28,754 bases of DNA, taken from positions 1-28,754 of the IMG/VR virus record IMGVR_UViG_3300017963_000640, one strand, 5' to 3'. The DNA comes from a virus. The notes below the pieces were generated by a model. The model was not told the DNA's origin. It saw only the letters and a list, made by a program, of their open reading frames with translations, and did no database searches. Below, in pieces: positions 20,698-26,269 of the stretch. Every line of letters begins with the position of its first letter. The stretch's first letter is position 1. The translations under genes were made by a program, and so were the position numbers.

Positions 20698-20897
20698 GTT
20701 CTCTCCTTGACCTTCAACAATGCGTTGCGCAGCGTGACAAGATCCCATTCCTGTTCTTCAGTCAGGCCGCCAAGTACCAGGTCTTCTTCGACCTTCTGCA
20801 ACAACCTTCTGCTAAGAGAGTACATAGTCTCTTCAACATTCATCTCCTTGCCCAAGATTTCTTTTTGAATCAAGAGCGCATCCTTGACTTTGCACAT
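20694..20897 (-). CDS. 67-residue helical protein, first gene after repeat copy 2
   Basis: ATG at 20897, six bases after GGAGG; the longer frame to 20966 covers the promoter-like repeat and is rejected. MCKVKDALLIQKEILGKEMN is followed by a helical, acidic sequence (TMYSLSRRLLQKVEEDLVLG, then GLTEEQEWDLVTLRNALLKV). Perhaps a small adaptor. It leads the transcription unit that starts at repeat copy 2. Confidence 0.6.
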   Translation of the reverse strand: MCKVKDALLIQKEILGKEMNVEETMYSLSRRLLQKVEEDLVLGGLTEEQEWDLVTLRNALLKVKERT

Positions 20898-20929
20898 AAG
20901 GCTCCTCCTTCTGTAAAAGGTGAAAAAAA

Positions 20930-20996
20930 GTAGAAAAGGTGAGGGCGAGGTATAAGCACCAGACAAAGATGCCCCCTATCAATCGATAGAGGGCAT
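20930..20996 (-). promoter_or_regulatory. Promoter-like repeat copy 2 with upstream hairpin
   Basis: Repeat at 20930-20970; on the - strand TCTTTGTCTGGTGCTTATAC then CTCGCCCTCACCTTTTCTAC. Immediately upstream is a hairpin (ATGCCC plus CTATC at 20969-20980 with GATAG plus GGGCAT at 20985-20996; 11 pairs and one mismatch) that probably ends the unit before. The pair (hairpin, then repeat) recurs at 25774-25829. Confidence 0.6.
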
Positions 20997-21001
20997 TTGT
21001 C

Positions 21002-21274
21002 TCAGTTGCCTACAAGAGAATCAGGACACTTCAGGACTGCTCTGGTGGGCTTGTAGGCATCAATGACCAGATACCTGTTGCGAAGTCGCTTGGCAAGGTC
21101 TTCTCGTGCTGTTTCCGGTGTTGGTCCTCTTCCAAATTGAGCACACAGAATTCCTGATCTGATCTGTGGCTTCGTTTCGATTCCTCGAATCGTTGCTTGA
21201 AAGCGGCCAATATTGTCATTCCATTTAACAAGAAGCTCCTTGCGGGTCAACGTGGCTAGATCTTGTACTGTCAT
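21002..21274 (-). CDS. Hypothetical phage protein, 90 residues
   Basis: ATG at 21274 coupled to the peptide deformylase stop (ATGA). Begins MTVQDLATLTRKELLVKWND; QATIRGIETKPQIRSGILCA and LRNRYLVIDAYKPTRAVLKC are beta-rich. Last gene before the hairpin and repeat copy 2. Possibly linked in function with the deformylase, by position only. Confidence 0.55.
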   Translation of the reverse strand: MTVQDLATLTRKELLVKWNDNIGRFQATIRGIETKPQIRSGILCAQFGRGPTPETAREDLAKRLRNRYLVIDAYKPTRAVLKCPDSLVGN

Positions 21275-21726
21275 ACCATCACCCCGTTCAGGTGATCCAT
21301 CTCGTGCTGAAAGATTTGTGCGTCCAGACCTTTCAATAGCATCGGATTCTCCAGGTTCGATGCGTTGATCAGGATCGTTTTGTACCGTGTTACCTTGAAG
21401 CCATTCGGATTGTCCGGCCACGACAGACAATGCTCAACGACTTCATACTTCTGGTAGCCTTCGAGGATCTCCGGATTGACATAGATCCTGAAGGTATTGC
21501 GCCGCTTGGCAACGAACACACGCTTGCGAATACCCAATTGGTTTGCAGCAAGTCCCAAGCATCCCATTCGATGATGAACAGCACAGTGCTGTGCCATCGC
21601 TATCAATGCTTGCCCGATCTCGTAGCCCTTCTTGATGCTAACCTTCCTGCACTTCCATTTGAGGAACCAACGCCGCCATCCTCGATCAATCAGCTTTCGT
21701 TTCCGGCCATATTTTATTTTTGTCAT
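21271..21726 (-). CDS. def: Peptide deformylase
   Basis: 151 residues from the ATG at 21726, four bases after GGAGG. All three deformylase motifs are present: GCLGLAANQLG (residues 55-65; canonical GxGxAAxQ with Q63), EHCLSW (98-103; canonical EGCLS, with histidine in place of glycine) and HEMDHLNG (141-148; H141 and H145 with C100 bind the metal, E142 is catalytic). The protein is short at the C-terminus, like deformylases of marine phages, and carries a basic N-terminal extension (residues 1-30). It removes the formyl group from new proteins; phage copies probably speed maturation of phage proteins. The H99 change is unusual. Confidence 0.9.
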   Translation of the reverse strand: MTKIKYGRKRKLIDRGWRRWFLKWKCRKVSIKKGYEIGQALIAMAQHCAVHHRMGCLGLAANQLGIRKRVFVAKRRNTFRIYVNPEILEGYQKYEVVEHCLSWPDNPNGFKVTRYKTILINASNLENPMLLKGLDAQIFQHEMDHLNGVMV

Positions 21727-21883
21727 CTCGCCTCCTACATCTCGCATGTTGAAGTCCAGGCTTCGGACAGTGAGTGTTGCGACAATCCTTCGCCCCAACG
21801 AAGATCGGTGCCTCATGATACTTCGAGTGAGCACATCGGCTCGAAGCATCACAGATGTCTACATGATCACATCGATATGTCAT
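21686..21883 (-). CDS. Cysteine/histidine-rich small phage protein, 65 residues
   Basis: ATG at 21883, seven bases after GGAG. MTYRCDHVDICDASSRCAHS is followed by KYHEAPIF and CRNTHCPKPGLQHARCRRRD; the C/H spacing is one I have seen in short unnamed proteins of many phages and fits a zinc knuckle. It overlaps the deformylase start by 41 bases, so both are probably made from the same mRNA. Confidence 0.6.
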   Translation of the reverse strand: MTYRCDHVDICDASSRCAHSKYHEAPIFVGAKDCRNTHCPKPGLQHARCRRRDDKNKIWPETKAD

Positions 21884-22275
21884 TTCAATTCTCCTGACCA
21901 CGGATCCATGTGAACGACTTGTGTGCCAAAGCGATCAGGTGGATCATCTCCTTGCTGAAGAATTGCCTTGAGCACGACCTCTATCCGCCTCAATTGATTC
22001 TTCAAGAGGCGATGCTGCCTGTACTTCCGTCGATTGTACGACAACCAGGCTTCTGCTTTGGTCGGATACGCATGACGCTTTCTGGCCGTCTTCGATACCC
22101 ACTTGTGAAGCTGTCGTACCGGCTGCATCTCGTTCTCTGATTCAGGCTTGAAATCAGTGATCCAGTAGCCGCATGGTGTTTCCTTCAATAGATACAGAGT
22201 TGAACAGGTGATTATCACTTGCTGCCCTCTGAATCCGGCATCACTTACCATCTCATCGTAACGATAGAACTCCAT
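21880..22275 (-). CDS. Conserved phage protein (YPTKAEAW type), 131 residues
   Basis: ATG at 22275, five bases after GGAGG. MEFYRYDEMVSDAGFRGQQV, LYLLKETPCGYWITDF and RKRHAYPTKAEAWLSYNRRK follow a family I know from phage early regions: a small beta domain, then a basic helix (YRQHRLLKNQLRRIEVVLKA). No established function. Coupled by ATGA to the cysteine-rich gene. Confidence 0.65.
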   Translation of the reverse strand: MEFYRYDEMVSDAGFRGQQVIITCSTLYLLKETPCGYWITDFKPESENEMQPVRQLHKWVSKTARKRHAYPTKAEAWLSYNRRKYRQHRLLKNQLRRIEVVLKAILQQGDDPPDRFGTQVVHMDPWSGELK

Positions 22276-22297
22276 AGTTCCTCCTTTCGTAATGTGC

Positions 22298-22355
22298 ATG
22301 TCCAGACAGCCAAGCCCTTCCTTTCCTTCCGACCTGGCTCCCTGAAGCTGGACAT
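22298..22355 (-). other. Branched hairpin upstream of the YPTKAEAW-type gene
   Basis: ATGTCCAG at 22298-22305 pairs with CTGGACAT at 22348-22355 and, inside, AGCCA (22308-22312) pairs with TGGCT (22335-22339), with a purine-rich loop on the - strand. It occupies the 124-base gap before the gene at 22275 and could be a 5' leader structure. A 36-codon frame crosses it on the - strand. Confidence 0.35.
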
Positions 22356-22399
22356 TACTCCTAGCGTTGCATGATCTCCTCCATTGATTGAAGTAACTG

Positions 22400-22621
22400 T
22401 TAATCTTTCAGGTCAATGACTACCCCAGGTTCGTAGCAAACATGCCTGACATAGGTTCCACCCAGGGCTTCGCATTTCTTCTTGTTTGCGTAAGACGAAT
22501 AGATGAGCACAAACAGAATGAACGCTATAGCGGCCACGATCATGTAGCCGCCATAGCGATCATATATTGACTCGATCCAAGCGTCACCAAACGTCCAGAT
22601 CCTATTGAGCCATCGCTTCAT
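22400..22621 (-). CDS. Small membrane protein, 73 residues
   Basis: ATG at 22621 overlaps the upstream gene by 20 bases. Residues 26-44 form one transmembrane helix (YMIVAAIAFILFVLIYSSYA), then a basic patch (NKKK) and CEALGGTYVRHVCYEPGVVI, in which the two cysteines and the L-G-G-x-Y-V...C-Y-x-P-G-V pattern resemble short phage membrane proteins. Probable single-pass inner-membrane protein; function unknown. Confidence 0.6.
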   Translation of the reverse strand: MKRWLNRIWTFGDAWIESIYDRYGGYMIVAAIAFILFVLIYSSYANKKKCEALGGTYVRHVCYEPGVVIDLKD

Positions 22622-22946
22622 CCTGCTGCCTCACCTTCTCTGCGAGTTTCCGCAGCTTCGGGTTGTTCCAGTGCGAGTAGCGGAAGTCCTGCGAGGGCTT
22701 GGCAACAACGAGCATGTTCGTCCCGTTGCGGCCCTGCTTCACGCGGCGTGCTTTCTCCTGGCTGCCCTGATGCGGATTGTACTTCGAGCTGCGTACGCGG
22801 ACCTTCGGAATGAAGTCAGTCATGTCGCGCCCGGGGATAATGCCGCTCATCATCGCCTTCATCGCTGCTATAGCACCCATCATGCCAATACGGTTCATCG
22901 GTGCGCCCTTCTGCTGCTTCATCGTGCCTTTCTTGCTTCTCGCCAT
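22602..22946 (-). CDS. Basic, methionine-rich phage protein, 114 residues
   Basis: ATG at 22946, five bases after GGAGG. MARSKKGTMKQQKGAPMNRI is followed by a hydrophobic small-residue stretch (MMGAIAAMKAMMSGIIPG), then basic sequence (RVRSSKYNPHQGSQEKARRV) and a C-terminal helix. Could be a nucleic acid-binding or membrane-touching protein; no family recognised. Overlaps the upstream gene by 28 bases. Confidence 0.55.
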   Translation of the reverse strand: MARSKKGTMKQQKGAPMNRIGMMGAIAAMKAMMSGIIPGRDMTDFIPKVRVRSSKYNPHQGSQEKARRVKQGRNGTNMLVVAKPSQDFRYSHWNNPKLRKLAEKVRQQDEAMAQ

Positions 22947-23362
22947 GATTTCCTCCCATTAGCGTCAATAGTCCTTGCATAAGCAAGGATGTGGTCACAA
23001 AGCCCTTCCCAATTATCCCAATGGTAATAGTATCTCACGATGCCGTCTTTTTGCTTGGTATCCTGATCTACATGAAGATCCTTGCGAAGGTTCCATTTGT
23101 ACTGATACTTCTTCTTGCCGCCGTGATCTCCAATGCGGAGAGAGCGAAGATTGTCATCTCGAAACTTGATGTAAACTGATCCGGTGACTGCGTAGTAATA
23201 AACGTAAGGTCCGAGCGGCCTGAGTCGCTGCAAAACCTTGCTCACCAATCTTTCAGGTGTTTTGCTATTCTTGTAGCCATTCGGGATGTCACCATAATCT
23301 TCCTCGCCATTCAGCATTCGATCAACGGCTTCGATCTCATGATCGCTGCCGAAGATAGACAT
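22919..23362 (-). CDS. Conserved phage protein (GSVYIKFRD type), 147 residues
   Basis: ATG at 23362, coupled to the upstream gene in a TAATG overlap. The core YYYAVTGSVYIKFRDDNLRS, LRIGDHGGKKKYQYKWNLRK and ILAYARTID is a pattern I know from several phage early regions. The basic GGKKKYQYKW stretch suggests contact with nucleic acid. No function established. Confidence 0.65.
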   Translation of the reverse strand: MSIFGSDHEIEAVDRMLNGEEDYGDIPNGYKNSKTPERLVSKVLQRLRPLGPYVYYYAVTGSVYIKFRDDNLRSLRIGDHGGKKKYQYKWNLRKDLHVDQDTKQKDGIVRYYYHWDNWEGLCDHILAYARTIDANGRKSWREARKAR

Positions 23363-23523
23363 TATTTCCTCCCGATATTCTTTGGTTCTGCCGCTCGAAG
23401 CAGAGCCATTTCTGCTTCAATGATTGCCTGTTTCTCCTGCCCCTTGGCGATTGTTTGCTTCTGCCTGAGAATCTCAACCACCTTGAGGATCTGCTGCTTT
23501 TCGTTCTCTTTGTAAGTGACCAT
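23362..23523 (-). CDS. 53-residue coiled-coil protein
   Basis: ATG at 23523, six bases after GGAGG. MVTYKENEKQQILKVVEILR continues as one charged helix with Ile/Leu/Val spacing (KQTIAKGQEKQAIIEAEMAL) and a basic end. Likely a small coiled coil. Ends in TAATG with the next gene. First gene after the hairpin at 23557. Confidence 0.6.
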   Translation of the reverse strand: MVTYKENEKQQILKVVEILRQKQTIAKGQEKQAIIEAEMALLRAAEPKNIGRK

Positions 23524-23556
23524 GATTAACCTCCGTTTTTGCTAAATATAACAGAA

Positions 23557-23574
23557 GGGGCTCCGAAGAGCCCC
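23557..23574 (-). terminator. Terminator-like hairpin
   Basis: GGGGCTC (23557-23563) and GAGCCCC (23568-23574) around a CGAA tetraloop (TTCG on the - strand). The - strand then reads TTCTGTTATATTT, a moderate T-rich tail. Separates the 53-residue gene from the membrane protein upstream. Confidence 0.6.
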
Positions 23575-23588
23575 AATCTTTTTAGCGG

Positions 23589-23810
23589 CTAATCTTCCTG
23601 GTCACAACTGGATCGTGGATGTCTCCCTTGATGATCAAGTAGCTGAGTCGCAAGCCATTTGAGTCGATCTTCTCTTTGCGATCTCCAAGTAAGATCCTCT
23701 TTCCAGTGCTTTTCCTTGCTTTTTGCATTGTTTCCTCCCAGGGCTAATAATAGTGCGGCCCCCAAAGCTACGAGGGCCGCTGCGATAAAGAACAGACCGG
23801 CGATATTCAT
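23589..23810 (-). CDS. Membrane-anchored small protein, 73 residues
   Basis: ATG at 23810 overlaps the upstream stop (ATGA) and follows AGGGA. MNIAGLFFIAAALVALGAAL with LLALGG forms an N-terminal transmembrane helix; the rest is charged and helical (KSKEKHWKEDLTWRSQREDR), like the short protein at 1083-1289. A single-pass membrane protein with a cytoplasmic tail is likely. Function unknown. Confidence 0.6.
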   Translation of the reverse strand: MNIAGLFFIAAALVALGAALLLALGGNNAKSKEKHWKEDLTWRSQREDRLKWLATQLLDHQGRHPRSSCDQED

Positions 23811-23947
23811 ATCCGATCCCTGTAAAGATGTTCGAACAGCTCTTGAGGCATCAGCTCCTCCTCTTCGGAGCAATCCAGATCCATCGCTGTAAGATCCACG
23901 ATTTCATCATCACGCTGCTTGCCTGTCGGCTTAGTATGTTGTTTCAT
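23807..23947 (-). CDS. 46-residue acidic protein
   Basis: ATG at 23947 (GGAGG six bases before) overlapping the upstream stop (ATGA), and stop overlapping the next ATG. MKQHTKPTGKQRDDEIVDLT then a very acidic stretch (DLDCSEEEELMPQELFEHLY). Part of a chain of five coupled short genes. Acidity recalls DNA-mimic or adaptor peptides, but nothing more can be said. Confidence 0.6.
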   Translation of the reverse strand: MKQHTKPTGKQRDDEIVDLTAMDLDCSEEEELMPQELFEHLYRDRI

Positions 23948-24063
23948 ACCCAACCTCCATTGTTAAAGTATGCCCAATAGTCTTCAACCCAGAACATCGA
24001 CCAACCTTCAAGACCGTGCCACTCGATGTCCCTCCGCACCTGGCTCCACTTGCGCTCAGTCAT
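23944..24063 (-). CDS. 39-residue tryptophan-rich protein
   Basis: ATG at 24063 overlaps the upstream stop, and the stop overlaps the next ATG, both as ATGA. MTERKWSQVRRDIEWHGLEG is followed by a Trp/aromatic end (WSMFWVEDYWAYFNNGGWV; seven Trp in 39 residues). Coupling on both sides and a sensible composition support a real gene. Confidence 0.55.
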   Translation of the reverse strand: MTERKWSQVRRDIEWHGLEGWSMFWVEDYWAYFNNGGWV

Positions 24064-24347
24064 ATCATCACCGGAAGCTCAAGCTCTTGAGCCATCGCCA
24101 AACCTTCGGCCATCCATGCTTCAGCCATCGTCTTGTACTGATGCCAACCGGTGGCCCAGGGCTCCCAGAACGGAGTCGGCAAGTCTTCGGTGTTCAGCCA
24201 CATATGGCGTGCCTTGAAGCCATACATCGCATGATACACATCAACAAACGCATCAACAGCCTCCAGTTCCTCGCTGCTGATGAGCTTGATTCCTCTCTTA
24301 GCAGCTAAGACCTTCAGATCCTCAATCGTTACCCTCTCAAAATCCAT
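24060..24347 (-). CDS. Hypothetical phage protein, 95 residues
   Basis: ATG at 24347, six bases after GGAGG; the frame open to 24455 has no site further up. MDFERVTIEDLKVLAAKRGI is alpha/beta, then a Trp/aromatic-rich middle (HMWLNTEDLPTPFWEPWATG) and a helical end. No family recognised. Confidence 0.55.
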   Translation of the reverse strand: MDFERVTIEDLKVLAAKRGIKLISSEELEAVDAFVDVYHAMYGFKARHMWLNTEDLPTPFWEPWATGWHQYKTMAEAWMAEGLAMAQELELPVMI

Positions 24348-24486
24348 GATAACCTCCCAGGTTCTTGCGGATATTGCGGAGTGCCTTAAACAGCTCCACG
24401 CACGCTCTTCGAAATCCCTCGCTGTTCCGCTTGTCCGATACCTGCTGATCGGCAAACTTCATCAGCCCACAAATTAATTGCTCCAT
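24337..24486 (-). CDS. 49-residue helical protein, first gene after repeat copy 3
   Basis: ATG at 24486 with GGAG six bases before. MEQLICGLMKFADQQVSDKR and EGFRRACVELFKALRNIRKN are helical and basic. The end overlaps the next gene by 11 bases. It leads the transcription unit that begins at repeat copy 3. Confidence 0.55.
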   Translation of the reverse strand: MEQLICGLMKFADQQVSDKRNSEGFRRACVELFKALRNIRKNLGGYHGF

Positions 24487-24546
24487 TTAGTGCTCCTTTC
24501 CGCTGCTTATCAGCTATGGTGGAATGAAAACGAAAAGAAAGAGAAA

Positions 24547-24585
24547 GTAGAATGGTGAATAAAATGTATAAACACCAGACAAAGA
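24547..24585 (-). promoter_or_regulatory. Phage-specific promoter-like repeat, copy 3
   Basis: On the - strand TCTTTGTCTGGTGTTTATAC, then ATTTTATTCACCATTCTAC. The block from GTAGAATGGTGAA to the end matches copy 1 nearly base for base on its gene-side half, while the middle is AT-rich. It lies 61 bases before the ATG at 24486. No hairpin is evident upstream of this copy. Confidence 0.55.
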
Positions 24586-24589
24586 CATC

Positions 24590-24867
24590 CCTTTCCAAGA
24601 AAAAACGCCGCTAACTTTCCCTTCCAACCATAAGAATAGATATACATACAGATAAGAGGTAAACCCCCAAGAAACTTGACCAGAGTCCATCCGCTATTCG
24701 TAATGACTTATAGCAATACTCACAATTCGAAGTATCAAGTATCAATAAAAATACACAGCCTTCTGAAGTAACACACACGCGTCAGGCATGAGGCTTCTTG
24801 TCAATGCTGCCATCAATGGAGCCGTTGAGAAGCCACTTGGAGCTATCCCCGAGCGAAGCGAGGGGAA
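24590..24867. other. AT-richer intergenic stretch without a supported gene
   Basis: About 280 bases with no convincing coding frame on either strand. A + strand pair TTGACC and CGTAAT with a 17-base spacer (24677-24705) resembles a weak sigma-70 promoter and a repeat AAGTATCAAGTATCAATAAA is near 24730, but neither is strong. The - strand frame that ends at 24782 (NGSIDGSIDKKPHA) has no start of its own. It could contain regulatory or replication signals that I cannot identify. Confidence 0.35.
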
Positions 24868-25029
24868 TTACTTCCCCTGCTCCGAATGGAACGTGACGGT
24901 TCGACAGACTGTGCAGTAACAGCTGATCGATCCCTGATGGTACGTCACGTTGTCCTTCAGCGACTCTTCGTTCTGGACAGTCACGGCAACGTGACATTCG
25001 TCGCAGACGAAATATCTTTTGACTTTCAT
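24868..25029 (-). CDS. 53-residue zinc-ribbon protein
   Basis: ATG at 25029, five bases after GGAGG. CDEC at 9-12 and CTVC at 39-42 with a C at 37 give a clear four-cysteine ribbon (FVCDECHVAV and CYCTVCRTVTF). Charged between the knuckles. The stop lies in a hairpin, GGGGAA/TTCCCC at 24862-24877. One of many metal-binding small proteins in this block. Confidence 0.7.
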   Translation of the reverse strand: MKVKRYFVCDECHVAVTVQNEESLKDNVTYHQGSISCYCTVCRTVTFHSEQGK

Positions 25030-25054
25030 AGACACCTCCGAAAGTTGGAAGAAG

Positions 25055-25082
25055 CTCCCCCTGGGCGTTAGCCCAAGGGGAG
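25055..25082 (-). other. Strong hairpin between two small genes
   Basis: CTCCCC (25055-25060) and TGGGC (25062-25066) pair with GCCCA (25071-25075) and GGGGAG (25077-25082), one mismatch, GTTA loop. On the - strand it continues into CTTCTTCC, so it may be a weak terminator after the 23-residue membrane peptide. Confidence 0.5.
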
Positions 25083-25089
25083 ATTCCAG

Positions 25090-25161
25090 TTACCGCCGAT
25101 CAGCTAGGCAGATCGCAAGGACGATGATCAGTCCGACGATGCCGAGAAGTCCGGCGATCAT
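25090..25161 (-). CDS. 23-residue transmembrane micro-protein
   Basis: ATG overlaps the stop of the upstream gene (ATGA), so it is read by coupled translation. The whole sequence (MIAGLLGIVGLIIVLAIC followed by LADRR) is one transmembrane helix with a charged C-terminus. A peptide of this shape could insert in the host inner membrane. Very short, so reality is not certain, but the coupling and composition are right. Confidence 0.5.
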   Translation of the reverse strand: MIAGLLGIVGLIIVLAICLADRR

Positions 25162-25673
25162 GATCTGCCCGAAAGGAACGCCTTCAGGCGAGCCTGAACA
25201 TCGTCCTTTGCGATAGTGACGGCACCTTTGGTGCCGGTCACGCCGCGCTTGAGCGAATCTTCGTGATACTTTGCGTTGGCCGGAGTGACGACCTGACCCT
25301 TTTCGGAGTCACGGCTGATGTCGTCATCATCGGGCGTGATGGTGAGACGCAAAGTATCCCCGAAGCGAGGCACGAGCTGTTCGTACGCTTCGTCAAACTC
25401 CGGAGTGCCACGACGGACATCGCCGGTGAAGCGTGAAATCGGAAGCTCGTAAGTGGGCAGAATCGAGCGGACGAACTGCTTGGCCTCGTCGCTCATGCCG
25501 TCGAACTCGCTCCGGCGAGGAGATACCAGAATGCGGAAGTTCTTCGAAGCATCCCACTTCTCGTGGTGAGGCCCGAAGGTGACTTGGAACACGGTGTCGA
25601 TGACACCATCCGCATTCTGGATGTTGGACAGGGACTGCTCGACTTCGGCCATGATCTTCTTTTGATTTGGCAT
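25158..25673 (-). CDS. Hypothetical phage protein, 171 residues (first leftward gene)
   Basis: ATG at 25673, seven bases after AAGGA. MPNQKKIMAEVEQSLSNIQN opens a protein with VFQVTFGPHHEKWDASKNFR, a FDGMSDEAKQFVRSI helix, DVRRGTPEFDEAYEQLVPRF and an acidic DDDDIS segment. It is the leader gene of the whole leftward block, directly behind repeat copy 4, a position often held by highly expressed early proteins. No family recognised. Confidence 0.6.
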   Translation of the reverse strand: MPNQKKIMAEVEQSLSNIQNADGVIDTVFQVTFGPHHEKWDASKNFRILVSPRRSEFDGMSDEAKQFVRSILPTYELPISRFTGDVRRGTPEFDEAYEQLVPRFGDTLRLTITPDDDDISRDSEKGQVVTPANAKYHEDSLKRGVTGTKGAVTIAKDDVQARLKAFLSGRS

Positions 25674-25688
25674 AACCAAATCCTTTCT

Positions 25689-25960
25689 CCCGCGAAGCGG
25701 GGATTAGAGTCCAGAGAAGAATTCTCTGGCGGGGTTTGGGGCAGAGCCCCAAGGTTTTAAGGTGGGCTGAACCGGTGATTATGAGGTATAAGCACCAAAC
25801 AAAGATCAGCCCTATCGAAGATAGGTCTGGTTTGGGTTTCATAGTGAAACAGAATTACTCAGGGTTCTTTGAGTAATTGTGGTTCACGAGCGGTCAAGCG
25901 GCGGCACGCTTGCGGGTGTGGGCAGAGCCCACGGTTCACCGAAGCATTACAAAGTAATGC
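25689..25960. repeat. Array of short perfect hairpins in the divergent intergenic region
   Basis: Within 272 bases there are at least eight perfect inverted repeats, mostly with 3-base loops: CCCGC/GCGGG (25689-25701), CCAGAGAA/TTCTCTGG (25711-25729), TTGGGGC/GCCCCAA (25736-25752), CCTATC/GATAGG (25811-25825), GTTTCA/TGAAAC (25836-25850), AATTACTCA/TGAGTAATT (25853-25878), CAAGCG/CGCTTG (25895-25912), GTGGGC/GCCCAC (25918-25932) and GCATTAC/GTAATGC (25944-25960). GGTTCAC occurs twice (near 25881 and 25933). Such density is not chance and fits an origin, packaging recognition site or structured RNA. It lies just upstream of the terminase small subunit. Confidence 0.6.
25774..25829 (-). promoter_or_regulatory. 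Promoter-like repeat copy 4 with upstream hairpin
   Basis: Repeat at 25774-25806; on the - strand TCTTTGTTTGGTGCTTATAC then CTCATAATCACC. Directly upstream, CCTATC (25811-25816) and GATAGG (25820-25825) form a hairpin with a GAA loop, extended by CAG with CTG. The arrangement equals copy 2. It faces the first gene of the leftward block (start 25673). Confidence 0.6.
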
Positions 25961-26075
25961 GCTACGAGCGAAGCGAGTCGGCCTTTAGCTACCCGTATCT
26001 ATGCTACTTTGATGGCCCCCCTACCCATCCACTACCCTATGCTTCTAGTCATATAAATATCCCACATGCACAACT

Positions 26076-26095
26076 GCCTCGCGTGAGGGCTTTTT
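26076..26095 (+). terminator. Weak terminator-like hairpin
   Basis: CCTC (26077-26080), loop GCGT, GAGG (26085-26088), then GCTTTTT. The stem is only 4-5 pairs. It might stop rightward readthrough into the packaging genes or be chance. Confidence 0.3.
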
Positions 26096-26269
26096 CGGAA
26101 CCAATATGTGGTATACGGGGGAATGTAATTTCAGGCATTTACGAACTTCCGTTTCTCCACGCATAAGGATTATCCCGGGGAAACATCGCAGATATGGTAG
26201 AATTGCATTTGGGAACTGCGTTGCGTTGACACGAGGATTGTGATACTAAGGCATGGAAAGGGGTTATTT

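Larger units (their letters stand above)
25674..26269. other. Divergent intergenic region between early and packaging genes
   Basis: 596 bases without a supported gene. Leftward side: promoter-like repeat copy 4. Middle: hairpin array. Right side: a weak + strand terminator-like hairpin (CCTC/GAGG then TTTTT, 26077-26095) and, upstream of the terminase gene, TGGTAGAAT (26195-26203), an extended minus-10-like sequence without a clear minus-35. An open + strand frame at 25879-26166 runs through the hairpins and is not believed. Confidence 0.5.

Noticed and set aside
22245-22355. 36-codon - strand frame across the hairpin before the YPTKAEAW-type gene
   Set aside because: The possible AGGAG site is only two bases from the ATG, and the frame overlaps the real gene by 31 bases; kept only as a hairpin.
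24782-24997. 71-codon - strand frame
   Set aside because: It overlaps the well supported zinc-ribbon gene (24868-25029) in another frame and has no start of its own outside that overlap.
24850-25977. Direct repeat CGAGCGAAGCGAG at 24850-24862 and 25965-25977 as an attachment site or mobile element end
   Set aside because: Only 13 bases, no integrase or transposase in the window, and such sequences are common near hairpins; too little to call.
25879-26166. 95-codon + strand frame through the hairpin region
   Set aside because: It crosses the palindromes, has no ribosome site and no protein-like pattern.
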